Source: Aptenodytes patagonicus (lineage: Eukaryota > Chordata > Aves > Sphenisciformes > Spheniscidae). From it: DNA of 64,000 nucleotides. A model generated the notes under the pieces. The model was not told the DNA's origin. It made no database searches and was given only the letters and a program-made list of their open reading frames with translations. The DNA is taken from positions 558,001 through 622,000 of the forward strand of contig NC_134961.1 of assembly GCF_965638725.1 (NCBI RefSeq), written 5' to 3'. Below are positions 38,401 through 53,400 of this stretch, piece after piece. The stretch's first letter is position 1. Every line of letters starts with the position of its first letter. The translations under genes and the position numbers were made by a program.

Positions 38401-41400
38401 TCACTTCCAGGGGGGGTGAAGCAAAAACCATGGGAAAAACCCAAGGTGTAGAGTCAAGCAAGAACTGCAGAACTGAGCATCACACCAGAGATGCGAAGAC
38501 TGGGCTGGAGGATGGCAGAGGTGATTACAGAGGACATGCCTGAACCTTAGAACTCAGCTTTAAGCGATGCTGTGGAAACTTTACATTCAAGAGCTATAGC
38601 TCTGACAGCTGCCTGCTGCCAGAGCGCAAGAGCCTGCAGAGACAGCAGGCTGTCCCCCGGGACTTGGGCCAGCCAGCACTGTAACACAGAGCCTTGAAGC
38701 ATGATGATTAGGATGCATTTTGCAGCTGAAGGTATAAGAACCTGGATACCAGAAGAGGATGAATATTTATTTATTCCTCTCAAACCCAAGGAGGAAAAAC
38801 CAGGCTCCCCACTGGCATGAACTGCTGCCTTTCTCTGGAAAGCTAGTATAGCTCCTGCACCCTCTGAGGATCCAGAAGGCTTATCAAGTGTCACAAGATC
38901 CATGTTAAATTCTGGAAGGCTGTGACGAAGGCCAGGTTCACCACGTGCACTCCGCTCCTCCTGCCAAGGCAGGTGCATTATACTATTTATGACAATACCT
39001 TACCCTCAAAGACCATTCTGTACTGCACTGAAATTGTGCTGCTTTACTAGAAGGTCTCACTCCATCCTTTGCATTTAAAACATGGTGTGGGAGAGATCAG
39101 AATGACAGGTCTTTTATGTGTGAATTACAGAGCGAGCAATTGAGTGAAGTTTTATTTACTGAGTTGTCAAGCACAATGAATAGAGCAAGCCTGTATCTAG
39201 CTCCTTTTGTGGCGCTCTCAAAGCTTCCCAGCTCTGCAGAGAGGCACAATTCTCCCTCTACAGCTGGGAAAGCAGGGGATGCAGGAGTGACTTATCTAAG
39301 GTGACAGCAAGTCAGGAACCTACTGGAAATAAAGTGCAGAGGAGAGAATGGAGGTCAGAGACTGCCTGCGTGACATGCACCACAGCAGCGCTGGGAAAGG
39401 GGTGTAAACATGCTGATGATGAGTGCCAGGAAGGCCGGACGACCTCCGCTTACAGCACCAGAAGCCCAAACCAGTCTACAACAGGAAAACAAAAACGCTG
39501 TTCCAAGGAGGACAGGGTAGAACAATACTCACATAGACTTGCTGCTCTCACCGTCCCTGAGAAAAGAAATAAACCAGGTACATAGATCTTCTGAGCTGAA
39601 GAGTATGACAAAAATATCAAGGAGGCTTCCCCAAGTGAACCAAGTGAGCTTTATGCCTCGGACTGTGTGGCTGCCTAGCCCCCATCGCCAAAACACGTCA
39701 GAGTTGGATCTGAACACCCAGACAATGCTGGAGACCTCCAGTCAGCAGCCAGTGCTGAGGCTGCCGGGCACCAGCGGGCCAAGAGCCTGGTGAATTCCCT
39801 GGAAGTGCTGGTGACCCCAGATTGTCACAGAGATCGATCATCTTTCTAAGGTGATGCACAGGATCCACCGCACAAGTACACACTCCTCGTGCTGCACGGG
39901 AGGACAACTTGGCAAGCTGTTACAAAGCAAGTATCCCGCATATTAGTGTGTAAGTGGTCTCTACCCATCCCCAGCCCTTCTGGTTGGCATCTGCTGTATT
40001 CGTAAGTCTTCTATTCCCTGCCTATGCTGCTGTGGGCTTACAGCAAACAATAGTGGCGAAGCTCTGCAGAGCTGTGGAGATGTGTTACAGAAAAAGAGAG
40101 CATGTATTAAGAATAAAGGATAGCAGAGAACCAATGCGCTGCCTCTCCCTGCATAAAGGCTGAAATCTGAATGTTTGGGCTGCCAGGCCAGGTCTCCATC
40201 CAGACGGAAGGTCTAACAAAACCACCTTGCAATCACTGGCAGCTCAGGACGATGGAGAAGTGGGGTCTGTCCTATTAGGTCAGGACCAAACAGAAATCCC
40301 TGGTCACATTTTTTTAAACCTGTTTGTTCGCTCAGGTACCCCTGACAGCATGAGAATCATCAGCAACGCGAGGTACCACACTGCTGACTGCAGCAGCAGC
40401 CCCCAGCTCTGTCCTCAGGATTCATGCAGCCCATCTCCTCCTGTAAGCTCTTTGACACACCTTTACTCCCACAAAGCGAAGCTTACACTCTGTGCTGACT
40501 CCTTCCTCCCCCGTGTCAAACCTTTCCACCCCCCAAAACCAGCTGTGTATCGGAGAACCCCTGTGACTACATCACAGTGATTTTTGAGAGAACAGGAAAC
40601 AAACTAAAATTATTCCCCAGTCTCACCCCTCCACCATCAGCTGAGAAGCACTCGCTGCCTGCACGGAGAAACTCAGCCCGTGGCTCACACAGGCTTCTCC
40701 CTGTACGCAGTCCAGACTTGCTACCAGGCACCTGTAGACCTTAAGTAGCTCCCAAGCCACCGGTGGCATGCTAGTGTTCAGGAACCCCTGGCTAAGTAGA
40801 GTTAAACTTCTGTTGCTACATGCTCACTGGAGATGCAACACGAATATGTGGGGGTGTTTCCCCCTCTCGCTCATCCCTGATCAGTGCCTGGGGAAGCTCT
40901 CAGCAGGGTGCCAGTCTCAACTTGTGCAAACTTCTTCACTGCTGTGTTCCTCACGCTGAGCTCCGCCTGGCACCGGGGCTGCCTCGGACAGTCAAAAGAC
41001 GGTTCCTGTTACCACAAGCACGCTGGGACCCCTGACCGAGAAGCACCAAGCGAGGATCCCAGCCAGCTTGCCTCAGAGTTACGCGGAGCACTGTCCAGAC
41101 CCCATTCCTCAGAGAAAAGCAGGATGCACATAGCAATGTTGCCCCAAGGTACCATTTTTGACTAGTAACGGCTGAGAGACAGTCTGCGCTTTGAAGAGCC
41201 TGTGAACAAAATAAGAGTCCTCTTTCTTTAGTAACAGCTACAGACATTGCATGGCAATTTGCAGCGAACCGAGGACAAGGCAGAGTTACTGAAGGCAGAG
41301 TTACACAAGAGTTTGAGAGAGGGTACTCAGGAACCAATTCTTTGACTGCTGCAGGCTGTGACTGCCTGGCAGGCTCCATGTCCTCTTACAGGTGATGAGG

Positions 41401-44400
41401 AGGGAGCCAGTCATGTTCTGCTGGTGTTCAAAGGGGCCAGGAGTTGATGTGGAGCAAGCACGCTGGCCCCCTCTCTCTCCCACCCGCACACTCCCCTTTC
41501 ATTTTGGGCCAGGATCTCACAGGTCAGCTTCCAGGGAAGAGGGAAGTTGAACAAGTGTCTCAACTCAAAGTGATTTTTATTGATAAAAGAAACACTACCA
41601 AAATATGAGAAGGCCAGAGCCCTGGGTCTCAGTCAGAGTTAGGCAAGATCCAGCCCAGAGAGTCTCCCACACGGAGTTTGGAGGCTAACCAGGTGCTAAG
41701 TTGGGGCACTGCAGTCCCTGCCAGTCTTCTCCCCTCCCGTTTCCTGCCAGGACTTGAGTTTCCACCCCAGGCCAGGAGGAAACAAACACCTTACCACGCA
41801 GCTGAAACCCTGCCGCCCACATCCCGCTCCAGCACCTGCAGAGGTCTGCCTTCAGCTGCTGAACTTACCGGTGAGAGCACTGCGCTCACGACTCCAACCA
41901 GGCTTCAAAGCTGGCGGCTTACACAACAGCTACACAGAGAGGCACAAAGGCCAGAACTCTTATTAAAGACAGAGGGTTTGTCTGCTCGGTGAAATCTATA
42001 CAATTTAGCTCTCCAGCCTGTGAACTTTGCACACTACAGCGTTCCTTTGGGGACTGGTGTCTGCCTGGATCAAAACAGACTTCGGCTGTAAAGGCTTGCG
42101 CCTAGCAAAAAACAGCACTCACCTCTGATTTCTTCACACAGAAGAAATCTCTCTGCACAAAGGATTCATATTAATGAATCCACAGTCCACAGCCAAAAGC
42201 GGCAAGAGCACCTTTCAAAGGCCCTGAATAGACAGAGGCTATTAAATAACCAAAGGAACATCTGAGTGCCTCTGCCTCTCCTATGCAAGCTTTAGTGAAA
42301 ACAGCCATGCGCTGAGCTACCCGTTTCAGTTGGATTTCATTTTGTGAACCAACTATTCAAACTTCCACATGCAGACAGAATATATAATCATTGCAGCGTC
42401 ACGTCCACCGTCAGCTTAAACGACTGCGGTAGGATGTTTGCAATGAGTGTAGCAGGCATTGCAAAACAAACAAGGAAATGAGATTTTTTTTTTTTTTTTT
42501 AAATATCTAGTATACCCATTTGTGCATCAGCAAAACAAACAGCACAGCCCTGAAAAAGGGCAAGGATTGCAGAGCTAGACTGACCTATTTTCATTGTGTT
42601 TTCTCTTTATAATGAGAAAACAGAGCTTGGCAACATTACTAGGATACGGAAGAGAACCTTTTCTGTCCAAAGGGGAAGATCTTTTTCACAAGAATGAGCT
42701 GCAAAACTCAAACCTCTCATGTCATATTTATCATCAGCTCCTGATCTGCCTGGATTGCTCATGTCTTTAGAGCTGGCTGTTTTAAGTGCTTCCAGCTAGA
42801 GGGCTGGTTTGACTTCTTCCCCTGAGGAAACAACCGCTCCTGTCAGGTTTTAACTACACAATCCTTCCTGCTAGTCAGCAGGATACCTACAGCTGGAAGA
42901 GTCCCGGGGGCCCTCCCAGGAACAGGCTAACAGTGTGCACATCAAGGCTTTTTCCAGAAAAGGAAAGGATGCATTCGTAGAGCACACACAAAAAGGTAAT
43001 ACAAACATCTCCACAGCCTGCTACAGAAAACATACCTGCCTCCTAAACCGAAGACATCCAAGGGTACAAACACATGAACCAGTTACTGCAGGAGAAGGCA
43101 GGCTACGAACTGGGAGTCCTTCAACTATTCTCTAGGAGCTGCTGAGGAGTACTGCCAGCCCTGCAACGGAAACGCAATGCAGAGTACCCTCTCATTTATC
43201 TGGGGGGAAATTACATGCTTATGGGCAATCACTAGCAAGTAGTCGACATACAGCTCGCACACCTGTGTGTTTGTGCCTCCTATATGCTAAGGCAGAGATT
43301 CTCATGCCATTTAGATAGGGGCCATTCCGGTCACCCTTCGCCTTTTGGCCGAGATGGCTGAACCCTTCCTTGCTGCACGTGCCAATCGCTTCTACCGTAG
43401 GCACGGAGCTGCCTCTCCGGCTGGCTAGTCTTAAAACCCAGTTAGCATCACGGATTCTGACAGCAAATTTCTCTTTGTTTGTAGGACATTTTTGAAGCTG
43501 ACAGGTACTGCTGTGCCTCAGTGACACTGAGCAATACAAGGCTTGTCCTCACGGGTGAGCAGTCAAGCTGTTATGATGGTTTCCCCAACCAGGGTATTCC
43601 CTGCTTTCTACCCAGCTGCCGGGAAACTGAAACCGAACGAAAGGACAAACAGAAATATCACTCTCTCCAAGCCAGCCAGATCACAGGCCAACTCCCCAAG
43701 AGCACACCCACCACTAACCAAAGATGCGAGCAGATCCTCGGGGAAGACGCTGTGCTAAATTTCACTGGGGGGACTGCCACAGGAAACAGAAGCACAACGG
43801 AACAGTTTGCCCATTTCCAAAACCAAAGAAAATGGACACAACCAGAAAAATAAATAAAACTAAGGATATCGGGGGTCCTGAGCTGTTCAGAGGCAGGTCA
43901 CCGCTAATTCCATGCCATTAAAGAGACTCTGGACATAGGCAGATCTGGTCTCTGTTACCCTTGGGGTAACACAGTAGCTGGTCCTCTGAGAACTAATGTG
44001 TTTTACTCTAAAGAGTCTTTAGGCTCACGGCAAAGTAACTGGGCAAAAGATATTCAGAAGGCGAGAGCAGTCATCCTCTCTAGACTTAAACTAATTCCCA
44101 TTTCATCCAAGAGGCTTCTACAGATATCTGCACTAGCACCAGAAAGTGCTGAGTACCTTCCCCTGGGCGTGGGGCTGCAGAGGTGAAGACACCTCTACAA
44201 TCACCAACAGCCACACATTTGCCTCCTCCAGACTTTACTGGTCAACTGCAGTCCCACAGCGGTGACGATACAGCTCCCCGTGAAACTCAGAGTTCAACAG
44301 TTCAGGACAAGAGGCAGGCAGCAGTTGGGAGCTACGTGTTCCCAAGATCTTGGCTGGGAAACGGTATAGCTGAGCACATCTCCCAGCACGATTACCTGGG

Positions 44401-47400
44401 AAAGTCTGCTGAGCACTCCTTTGAGACAGGTTAGGACGGGCAGCACGTACTGATAAAGCCACCAGCTTCTAAACAGAGCCCAGACAACTCCAGGAGGAAG
44501 CTTCCTGGCTTGCAGAGGAAAAGGCTTCCCTTTGGTCACGGAGACCAGGTAATCCTGAAGGCAGGCCCATGACACACAGAGCGTTGTGGCTCTCAGATGA
44601 GCAGAGGCTCTACAACGAGCAATGCCTCTGCTCAGGGAGAGCCACCTTCCCTCCCCTCCCTCCTCTCACCCCAAATTGTAGGAACATAACAACGTTCCTA
44701 GCAGGAGTTTCACATGAGCAGGAGCGCTGATACTATCAGGATCAGTGGTTGTTTCAGCAGAGAAGCAAGAATAACTTGTTTAGCGTTTCTAAGGAGCCAT
44801 GCTGCAGGCTGGGGACTAGGAGAAAATTTCTGCTTTTGCCAAGGGTCCAGAAAGTTTCTCCCATTTCAGGATTTAGCATCAATTTAGGAGAGTGGAAAAA
44901 AAAAAAAAGTGTTTTGTTTTAAAGAGCATCTTCTTCCCAATCAAGTGCTGGACACAGCAATAGAAAAAGTTTTGAATTTATACACAGTGCATGCGTTTGC
45001 ACATGCTTGTTCCTTGAATATAGCTGTTAGCACCAAAAGAACTTGAGAAAAAGGAAAAACTACCAGCCCAGGCAGGGGGAAGCTGCATTCCTATTAGTGC
45101 ACTAAAAATGCACTCGCTCTACTTAGAGCGTTAAGAATGCAGCCCAGATTTTTTTTTTTTCCACTAGAATTTGAAAAGAATAAATCAAAGTAATTATAGC
45201 ACTGCCCTTTCAGAATTGCTTTGCAAAGCTGAAATCAGAGCTTCAAAAGGTTTTTACCAGCAGCCAGCAAATCCAGAGAAGCAGAGATGCCTACTTTGGG
45301 CAGCTGCACTAGCCCCAAGACGTGCTTCGTGAGCCACTTCCACATGGAAAAAAAGCCTGGGTTGAATTAAAGCAGCTTATAAAGTCTATATTTGTATCTC
45401 ACTTCCCCCAGCCCTCATTACCTACACATCTGCATGAAATCAGGATCATGCCTTCCAAAAAGTTCCCTGGCTTCTGGTGCAGCCCCCCACACCCCGCACA
45501 TTTATTGCCCAAGAACTCCAGAGCAGAGACAGACAGTTCATCACTCCTATACTATGGGGAAATTAAAGTATGATTTATTAAATAAAAGGCCAGCAGTGGA
45601 AGCAAGAGCTGAATCCGAGTGCTTTGACTTTTGAGGTAAAGGTTTAGCGCACTGGGGACTGCTGCCACCCCAGCAGGGCAGCACAGTATCGTCAGCTACA
45701 TTTCGTTAGCGAGGTAATGACTGCTGACTACTGATCCTGGTTTCGTGCAGAGGCAGGTAGGGTTCATGAACAAAGGCTTCTCCTCCGCCATCTGAACAGA
45801 GATCCATCTCTCAGTGAACCATGGACAGGGTGGATTAACAAATTCATATTTAAAAAAAAAAATTTCCTTCAAAGTTGACAGTTGTGTTAGCTTTGAGAAA
45901 CTCTACCTAGGAATTGTTTAAATTAAATTTAAAAAGCAACTAGGTAGTTCATGTTTGCTGCATAAGCTTTAAAGAACAGACAACAGCACTGGTGACAGTC
46001 ACTGGCTTAGTGCACGGCACTAAATTTCAGTAAAACGTGTTCTGAAGTGAACCAGAAACTGTGTTTTCCTCCTCCAATTAACTGACAGAGTTCTGAGAGG
46101 AGAGCTACTAGTTACAGAAGACTGAAAACACACTCTGCCCAGAAACAGTTATATTCGGTAACTACAATACTTCCATTAAGCAATTATTATTCAAGGCACA
46201 ACTTGGCAAGACAGTCTCTTAAGAGTCCAACATAGAGCAGTTTAACCAACAAGAATGCTACATTGCTGGTCTCGGGTGATTCAGTGGCACTTCCACCCCA
46301 ACACAGCTTGGTTCAAGACACAGGTTAAAAAAAAAAAAAGTATCTTTTCTTTTTAGAATAAACTTTCTCTTTTGCCATTTTGACACAACAAAATGCAAAA
46401 CTAGGAGTCTGAAAAAATACAATTTAAACTATATGCATATTCTGTACAGACTTAAGCTCTTTGTAAAATGTAGCACAAAGTTTGATATGAAGCTTACGCT
46501 GACTTGTACATGCAGATGTTTCATTGTTGCTGACCAGTGACAAATTCTCCTTCGAGGGAAACCAACAAGCGAATACGCAAAACAGGATTAAAATCAAGAT
46601 TTAAAACAAGACTTGCTGATTTAAGCCATGGCTGAAGTCTGGCAATGTAAATACATCCACCCTGGCCATAGAGGCCCTCAGTTCTCCCCATTAGCCCATA
46701 GCCGGTTTCCTTCTCAGGTCAAAAACCAAGGAACACTGCAGGGCAGCACAAGGGACACTGGCCACTTCTCCACGTTGTACCTGTATTAGGAAAAGAGGAC
46801 TTCAATCTCCAAGGCTGCCATTCCAACACCTTCACTAGCACTAAATTCACAGGAAACCTAAGGACCTAAGAGACAGAACACGGAAACTTTATCAGGATTT
46901 CTAAGGCATCCTGCTGCATTCAGCTCTGCTCAGGAAAAACTGGATCTAAATAGAAAGCGTTTTCAGAGTTTGTCGAGAGATATTTTTCAAGCACTTAGAA
47001 GGAGTTAATTTATTACCTCCCCAAAACAAAGGCAGCCATAGGCTTCAACAGAAGAAGAGAAGGGGCCTAAACAAAAATTCTGGATCAGGATATCCTCCAG
47101 TTTGGAGGAATGCAAATCTGGATGGGAGCATTGAGCTTGTCTCATTTCTAAAAATACACTATTCATTGATCATTAGCGGGATGTTTATACTTCGCATAAA
47201 ACACATAAGCCATTTTATGGTTTGTCATACATATTTCTCCCCGCTGAAACCTCTGCGGATCCCTTCAATAAAATGTAAGTTTACCCCCAAATCCAGAGCA
47301 CCACTGCAGAAGCCATCAGCACTATGTGCACAGAGCCGCTGATCAGCCAAAAGCCTCTACTAGAGGAAGCCAAGAGCTTCTGCAGCCTGAATCTTCCTTT

Positions 47401-50400
47401 ACCCATAGAACAAAAAGAATTCTTTGTCCCATGGCCATCGGAAGCCTGCCATGATGTACCAGCAGCTCACGTGCACCCAACTCGCACCAGGGAGAGCATG
47501 TTTCGGCCACCTTAGCTCTTAATACAGAGAGGAAATTTTCCTAGTCTTATGGGGTACAGTGTTGATTGGAATGGTTTAAATGTGCCGATTTAGACAAAAA
47601 GGTTTTGAAATCCGCAGGGATGCACTACCAGCGTATGAGAAAGACTCCACGGATGACTTTTTGACCATTCTTTCTACAGCTAGCCAAAGGCTAATATGTG
47701 TACCTGGCAGGAAACACACGGGCAGGGTTTCAGGCAGTAAATCCTCCTGACAGCCACCTCACAACAGCCTGTGTCGAGGTGGTCATTTATCCCAAAAGGG
47801 GCTTTGGGTGGGCCTCAATTCCACAGACTCGCTATGTAAATTTCAGACTGAACTTTACTTTGGTGGCCCAGATGCTCCCGTCACAGGGAACACAGAAATC
47901 CAGTGAGTTAGGCGATCTGGAAAAGAACAGGTAGCATTCGAAGGGAAGGGTGGTTGGTTTTTTCCATTTCATGGAACATCTTACTGACAAAGCATACAGC
48001 TGTGAGTTCCTCTCCTTTGTTGCACACAGAATGGTTTCCCCACACCCAAAAACCAAACCAAAAAGGGAACAAGAGGGGATATTGGCTATGTGGGGAGGGA
48101 AGTGAAAGTAATATTCAAAGCTATCAGAACATATAAAACAAACAGAAAAAGAAGAGATTTCCCTCTCCACCATCTGTGGCAGCACTGCCCTTGGGGGTGA
48201 TTAATGAGAGATGTTTGACAGGCTCATCACCTGAGAGCTCCTGTGCCCCTCCACGCACCCACAAGCCCAGGACTTACACTGCCATGCCACCAACAAACTC
48301 TTCCGTAGCCTGGCAGTAGATTGTGATGGCAACACGGGCATCCGCATCAAATGTGAACTCCAGGCTGTACAGGACTTTCTGCTTCCCATTCTCCTCAGTA
48401 GGACTGTCAACATCATCTTTATACCTGAAAGACAATGCCAGAGGATTAGAACGTATATTTATGAGATATCATGAAGATCACTCTGGAAATCAGGACAAGA
48501 GCACTCCAATCTCGGTGTTCTGGACAGTCAAGGCACCATGGGCTTCCACCTGGGGCTTCCCAGGAGATTTCTGTTCTTTCCTCTGAGGAAGGTTCTTCCA
48601 AGATTTGACTGAAGTTATTAAAGTGAATTATTTAACGACAGTGTTGAGGGATCTGACCCAGCCTTACAGCGCCAGGACACAGAATGAGACAAGAAAGCGA
48701 ACTCTTGAGTGTCAAACCCTTAGGAGAAGAAACATTCTCCTTCCTTTTAGATCTTCACATTAGGCTCAGTATTTGGGCTAAAGAAATCCTGCATGGGCCT
48801 AAGAAGCCTAAAGCCTAATTCTTTTAACTCTGCAAATGAAATGGTGCATGACAGGCAAAAAACAAGGCTTCTGTAACACAAAGAACTCCTGATGCTCAAC
48901 AAAAGGTACCTCCAGTATCACACAGAAGATGATATTCAGATCAGAAAGCATCCAAATGTAGGAACTTCAAATACCTTTAAATGGACAAATCATGAACTAA
49001 ACCTTTGATGCTGTTAATGACTGAAGCTTGCACACATTTATTGTATGAACAAAAATTAGCACATTCAACTGCTTAACAGACGCGTGATAACCAATACAAG
49101 AATGAGTTTAGAAGTTATTTCAGCTAACATAAAGGTGAGCCATAACTTGGCTATGGGCTACTGTACAGCTGGATCCCACTGTGTGATCACCACTGCCCAG
49201 TACTACTCCTTCTCCCTACTGCTGGAAAAGGCAGGTAACAAATCCGGTGAAGAGGGTGGTATGAAGCAAGCTCCAGGGCAGCGAGCTATGGCCATGGACG
49301 AGCAGTGAGTTACGGCATGCCAGGAGCGGCCAGGGAGACCAGCAGATCCTGGAACAAGCAGCCGACACAACACACCATGAGAAGATCTCCCCTGCCTTGA
49401 AGCGCAAAGTGACAGACAGAATGCACGTGATTCACTGGCAGGGCAGAAGCAGATTCTCATCCATAAATTCAAATCCCACTGTAATCCTACGACTGTAGGT
49501 ATCACCGTTAGTTCACGCACCACATAGGAACGGTGAATGCAGCAGGTTGCCTTTGAGAAGTGTACAACACTACTTGATTTGCTGCCCAGCTCCAGCCTCA
49601 CTTGTCTATCGGTACTACCTTAATTGCCACGATGCCTGGGTCAAAGCCAAGCAGCTAAACTATTCAGGAAAACCTTGGCACCGTCTCTGATTTCACAGTA
49701 TCAATCGGCCTCCCTTCATCAAACAGCCGTGATGAATATGCTGCACTGTTGAAAATACTCAGAAATGGGCTAGGCATACCTCCATAATTCAATCTAAAAA
49801 TTGTCAAGGGAATTCTTATTTACTGAGTTCACCGAGATGTAATAACTGCTGCCTAATTAAGAGGGTTCCAGCATGAACTTTACTTAACACCACACTGAAC
49901 AAGAATGAAGTGTTCAGCTTCAGCAATTTAATACAGAATGTGCAAAATAAAATTTAAGAGCAGTATAATCAAATACCTAACACCCATACTTGTACTAATG
50001 TAGCCCTAGTGAATCGCTATAGCATACATTCGCATTCCTGTCTGAAGGACTTGGAGAGCTCCAAACAAGACTTTTGCCAGAGGTTCACCTAGGTCAGAAC
50101 AGCAAATCAAGCTAGAATACACCCAGCACGCTAGTATAAGAAAGACAAATCCCAACTTAGAGTCTGAGCATCTGCAGCAGCCTGGATACAATATAGAAGC
50201 AAGACGGCATTTTCACACAAGCTGGTTGCATTCAAAGAATAAAATCACGGCACTGGAAGGCTGTAAACAAGAAACACTCTAGCCAGCAGGGCAGGTTTGC
50301 CTAGAAAACACGGGGATAGCATCAACATTTTGTGCTGGACTGACCCAAGAACACAGATGGCAACAATCCGCTCACAAGTGTTGCGTGCGTCCAAGAAAGC

Positions 50401-53400
50401 AGCAGCACAAAGCTCCTGCAAATTCTCTCTTGCTGCGCTGCCCTCCGTTGATCCGAGGTTGGCAGCGAAGGATCCAGGCTGATACACTTGCCACTTCTTC
50501 CAGAAGAAGTAGGGTGGGGGAGAACCAGCACCCCTTCCAGGCAAGCACCGATGAAGGCTACTTCGTAGACCTATACTCACTGCATACATAGGTAGGTATT
50601 AAAATAGAGATGCCCGGCACATGCATGAGTTACAGATCGACAACACAGATCTAGATACCTATAACAGCCCCAAGTAACAAGGTGGGAGACCTGGGGTTGG
50701 GGCACATCACACAAAAGCAACATGTCATTAGTAAAACCATTGCCTGTTTTGTCTTCTCGGTGAAGTCACACAAAGCATACGGGTTCCCAGATCACCCTCC
50801 TGCTCCCAACTTCACCTCTGCACCTCCCTGCCAGCACTCAGAATGTGCTTCCATCCTTTCAAGAAGAAAAGGGGTTAAACCGAGACTAGAATAGATCTGT
50901 TGCCCTGGGAAACCACTGAGGGGCCACTACCAACTGCAGTGCCTGGAGAGAAGGTTTCTGGAGGATGCATCTGCTGGGAAGTAAGAGAGTCAGAGCCCTG
51001 TCTGCCTGGAACAGCATCACTCGAGCAGGGGGCAAGGTATACGTGCCTAAATGGTGACAGTCACGGCAAGGCTGCGTACACATCTTCCTGTTGTAACATG
51101 CCTGGTGCTGGAGGTTAAGAAAACCACCTGCCACATAGCAAGGAGTTCAGGTGAGAACAGACTGCATAAGCGGCTATGCCAGCTGGTAGCTGGACCAAGG
51201 AACAAGCAAGGACTACTTTGGTGCATACTTTGAGAGGCAGAGACATCTCATGTTCCACCTTAAAGTGCAGGAACGGTGGGATGTAACTTCAGGGGAGTAA
51301 CAAGACAAAGCCACACATTTTGCATTCCTTCTTTCTTTGCAACAGACGTGGCAGACAAGGAGGTGGTTCAGGTGGTTCAAGAGCTCTTCTGTCTCCACCT
51401 GCACTTGAAGTTTACAGTGTACATTTAGTCAAGCCCTACAGACAGTGTTGACGTGAGGTGGCCACAGATGCATGCACAAATTTAGAAACCAGTGACTTTG
51501 CTAGGTGTGCCTTTCGGTCATGCACACAAGTCAATCACATAGCCTTCACAATCACGTGTATAGAGCAGAAGAGACTGACCACCTTTGAGAACAAATAGCT
51601 GATCCAACGTTATGATGAAAAAGGCAAAGCAGGATGACCAAGGGAGCTGAGGCCACCTGGTCTGACATCACTTCTGGATAAAATAATGGAAATGCTGGAA
51701 CTTTTTGTTTGTCTGTTAAAGAATTAAAATATAAAAATATAATTAACAGCAGCCATGACAATTTTATAGAAATAGGTCGAGTCGAACCTGATTTCATCCT
51801 TTGAGGAGATTAAAAAGTTTGACCAACAACTTAGTAGACACGCAGGATAAACGCTAAGTATTGCTTGACTTAGTATTGTGAGATATGCATTACAACAGTG
51901 TTAGAGCAGGCATTAAACAAAGTAAGAACTAGCTGACATCTCTATCACAGCATTGACTTTCATGGGGGGAGATCATCATCAAATGGAGGCTTTCCTATTT
52001 GGGGGTTCTGCAGAGATCTGTACACAGTTTAACGCTATCCAGGGCTGCAGAGCAGGCAGTCCCAGCACCCTCACCATCTCCACTGCGGGACAAACAGCTC
52101 TAAGGATCAAGGTCAGCCCCGCTATGCTGGAGAGGGAATAGAAGGGATTTCCCTTCTCACTCACAGCAACTCACCTGTCTCCCCTCGGTCCCTATCAGCC
52201 ACCTCCCTCTCAGGCCCTTATCCAAAATGCTCGGTGGTCTCACTCCTCTCCATGATATTGCTGCTGCTTCAGACACATTCCCAAACCACTATAGTTGCTG
52301 ATTCCTTCGGCGCTTTTGTTCCATGATGCTATCTGAAGCCCAAAGCCCACGCTGAAGCAGAGAGGCTGTCCCAGGACGCAACTCTTCCACGAAACACATT
52401 GCCTCATGAGTTGATCTTCCTCCTGCAACTGGAAGTGCTTTCAAGGTAAGAGTAAACAGCCAGTACCAGCCTATCAGGTACTTCAGCTCTGAAATAAAGC
52501 TTCCAATCCAGGGCCAAAAGCGGGACACAAGACAGACGTGAGGCAGTCTTTCTGTTAGTTGTTGACAGCAAAACTCATGCTACCCTCCGCTGAGGTTCAG
52601 AGTCTCATCCTGCTAGAAATCAAGCACTCACACGAGGTGTCAAAGACTCAGAACTTCAACACCAATATCCACAGGTTTACTGCTTCTCTCCAGAGCTGCT
52701 GTAAACATTTAGGATTTGACAAAGCTCAGAATTTTGTCTGGTCAGAGCCAGGCAGGAAGCCCAGAGTGGACATTTCCTCATATTCCTCCATAAAGCCCTA
52801 CACTCCAAATTATGGATCAACACCCTCTTCACAGGTGAACAATGACTTTTCAATTAAACACAAGGAAAAACCAAAAAGCTTTGAGGACTTTACCATTAAA
52901 AACCTACTTTACACCTAGACACTCATCTCAGTATCATTTTATTTGGTGGCAGAGGTCAATTAAAGGTCAATTAAACTTAACTTGTTCTGGAAAGAATGTG
53001 CAAGCCTCAACCACTGGTTGCAAACAAGCCAAGCTGGAGAGGGCACAAAGTGTCTTTACGTGCACAGAGGGAGAAAGGAAAAGCCTCTAGTCGAGAACGG
53101 TAGAAAAGCACGAGACAGAATGTGCCCTTGCGGACCGGCAATTAAAATGTCATTTTGGGTCTACATCAGTACAAAATTAAATAGAGTAACGTTGGCGGTG
53201 TTGTCGTCAGCACTAACATAGCAGCAGCAGCACAAGAGCCTGTGAGAGCTCATGAGGCAGAGAAAGAACCGATAGTACCAGGAATTAGATGGATGCAAAC
53301 CTAGACACTGTCAAGGTGCATGGAAACTATATTTCAAACAGTCCAGAGCTGCAACTCTGCTCGGGGGGACAGGACATGCAACCACAGAAAGCAGAATGAC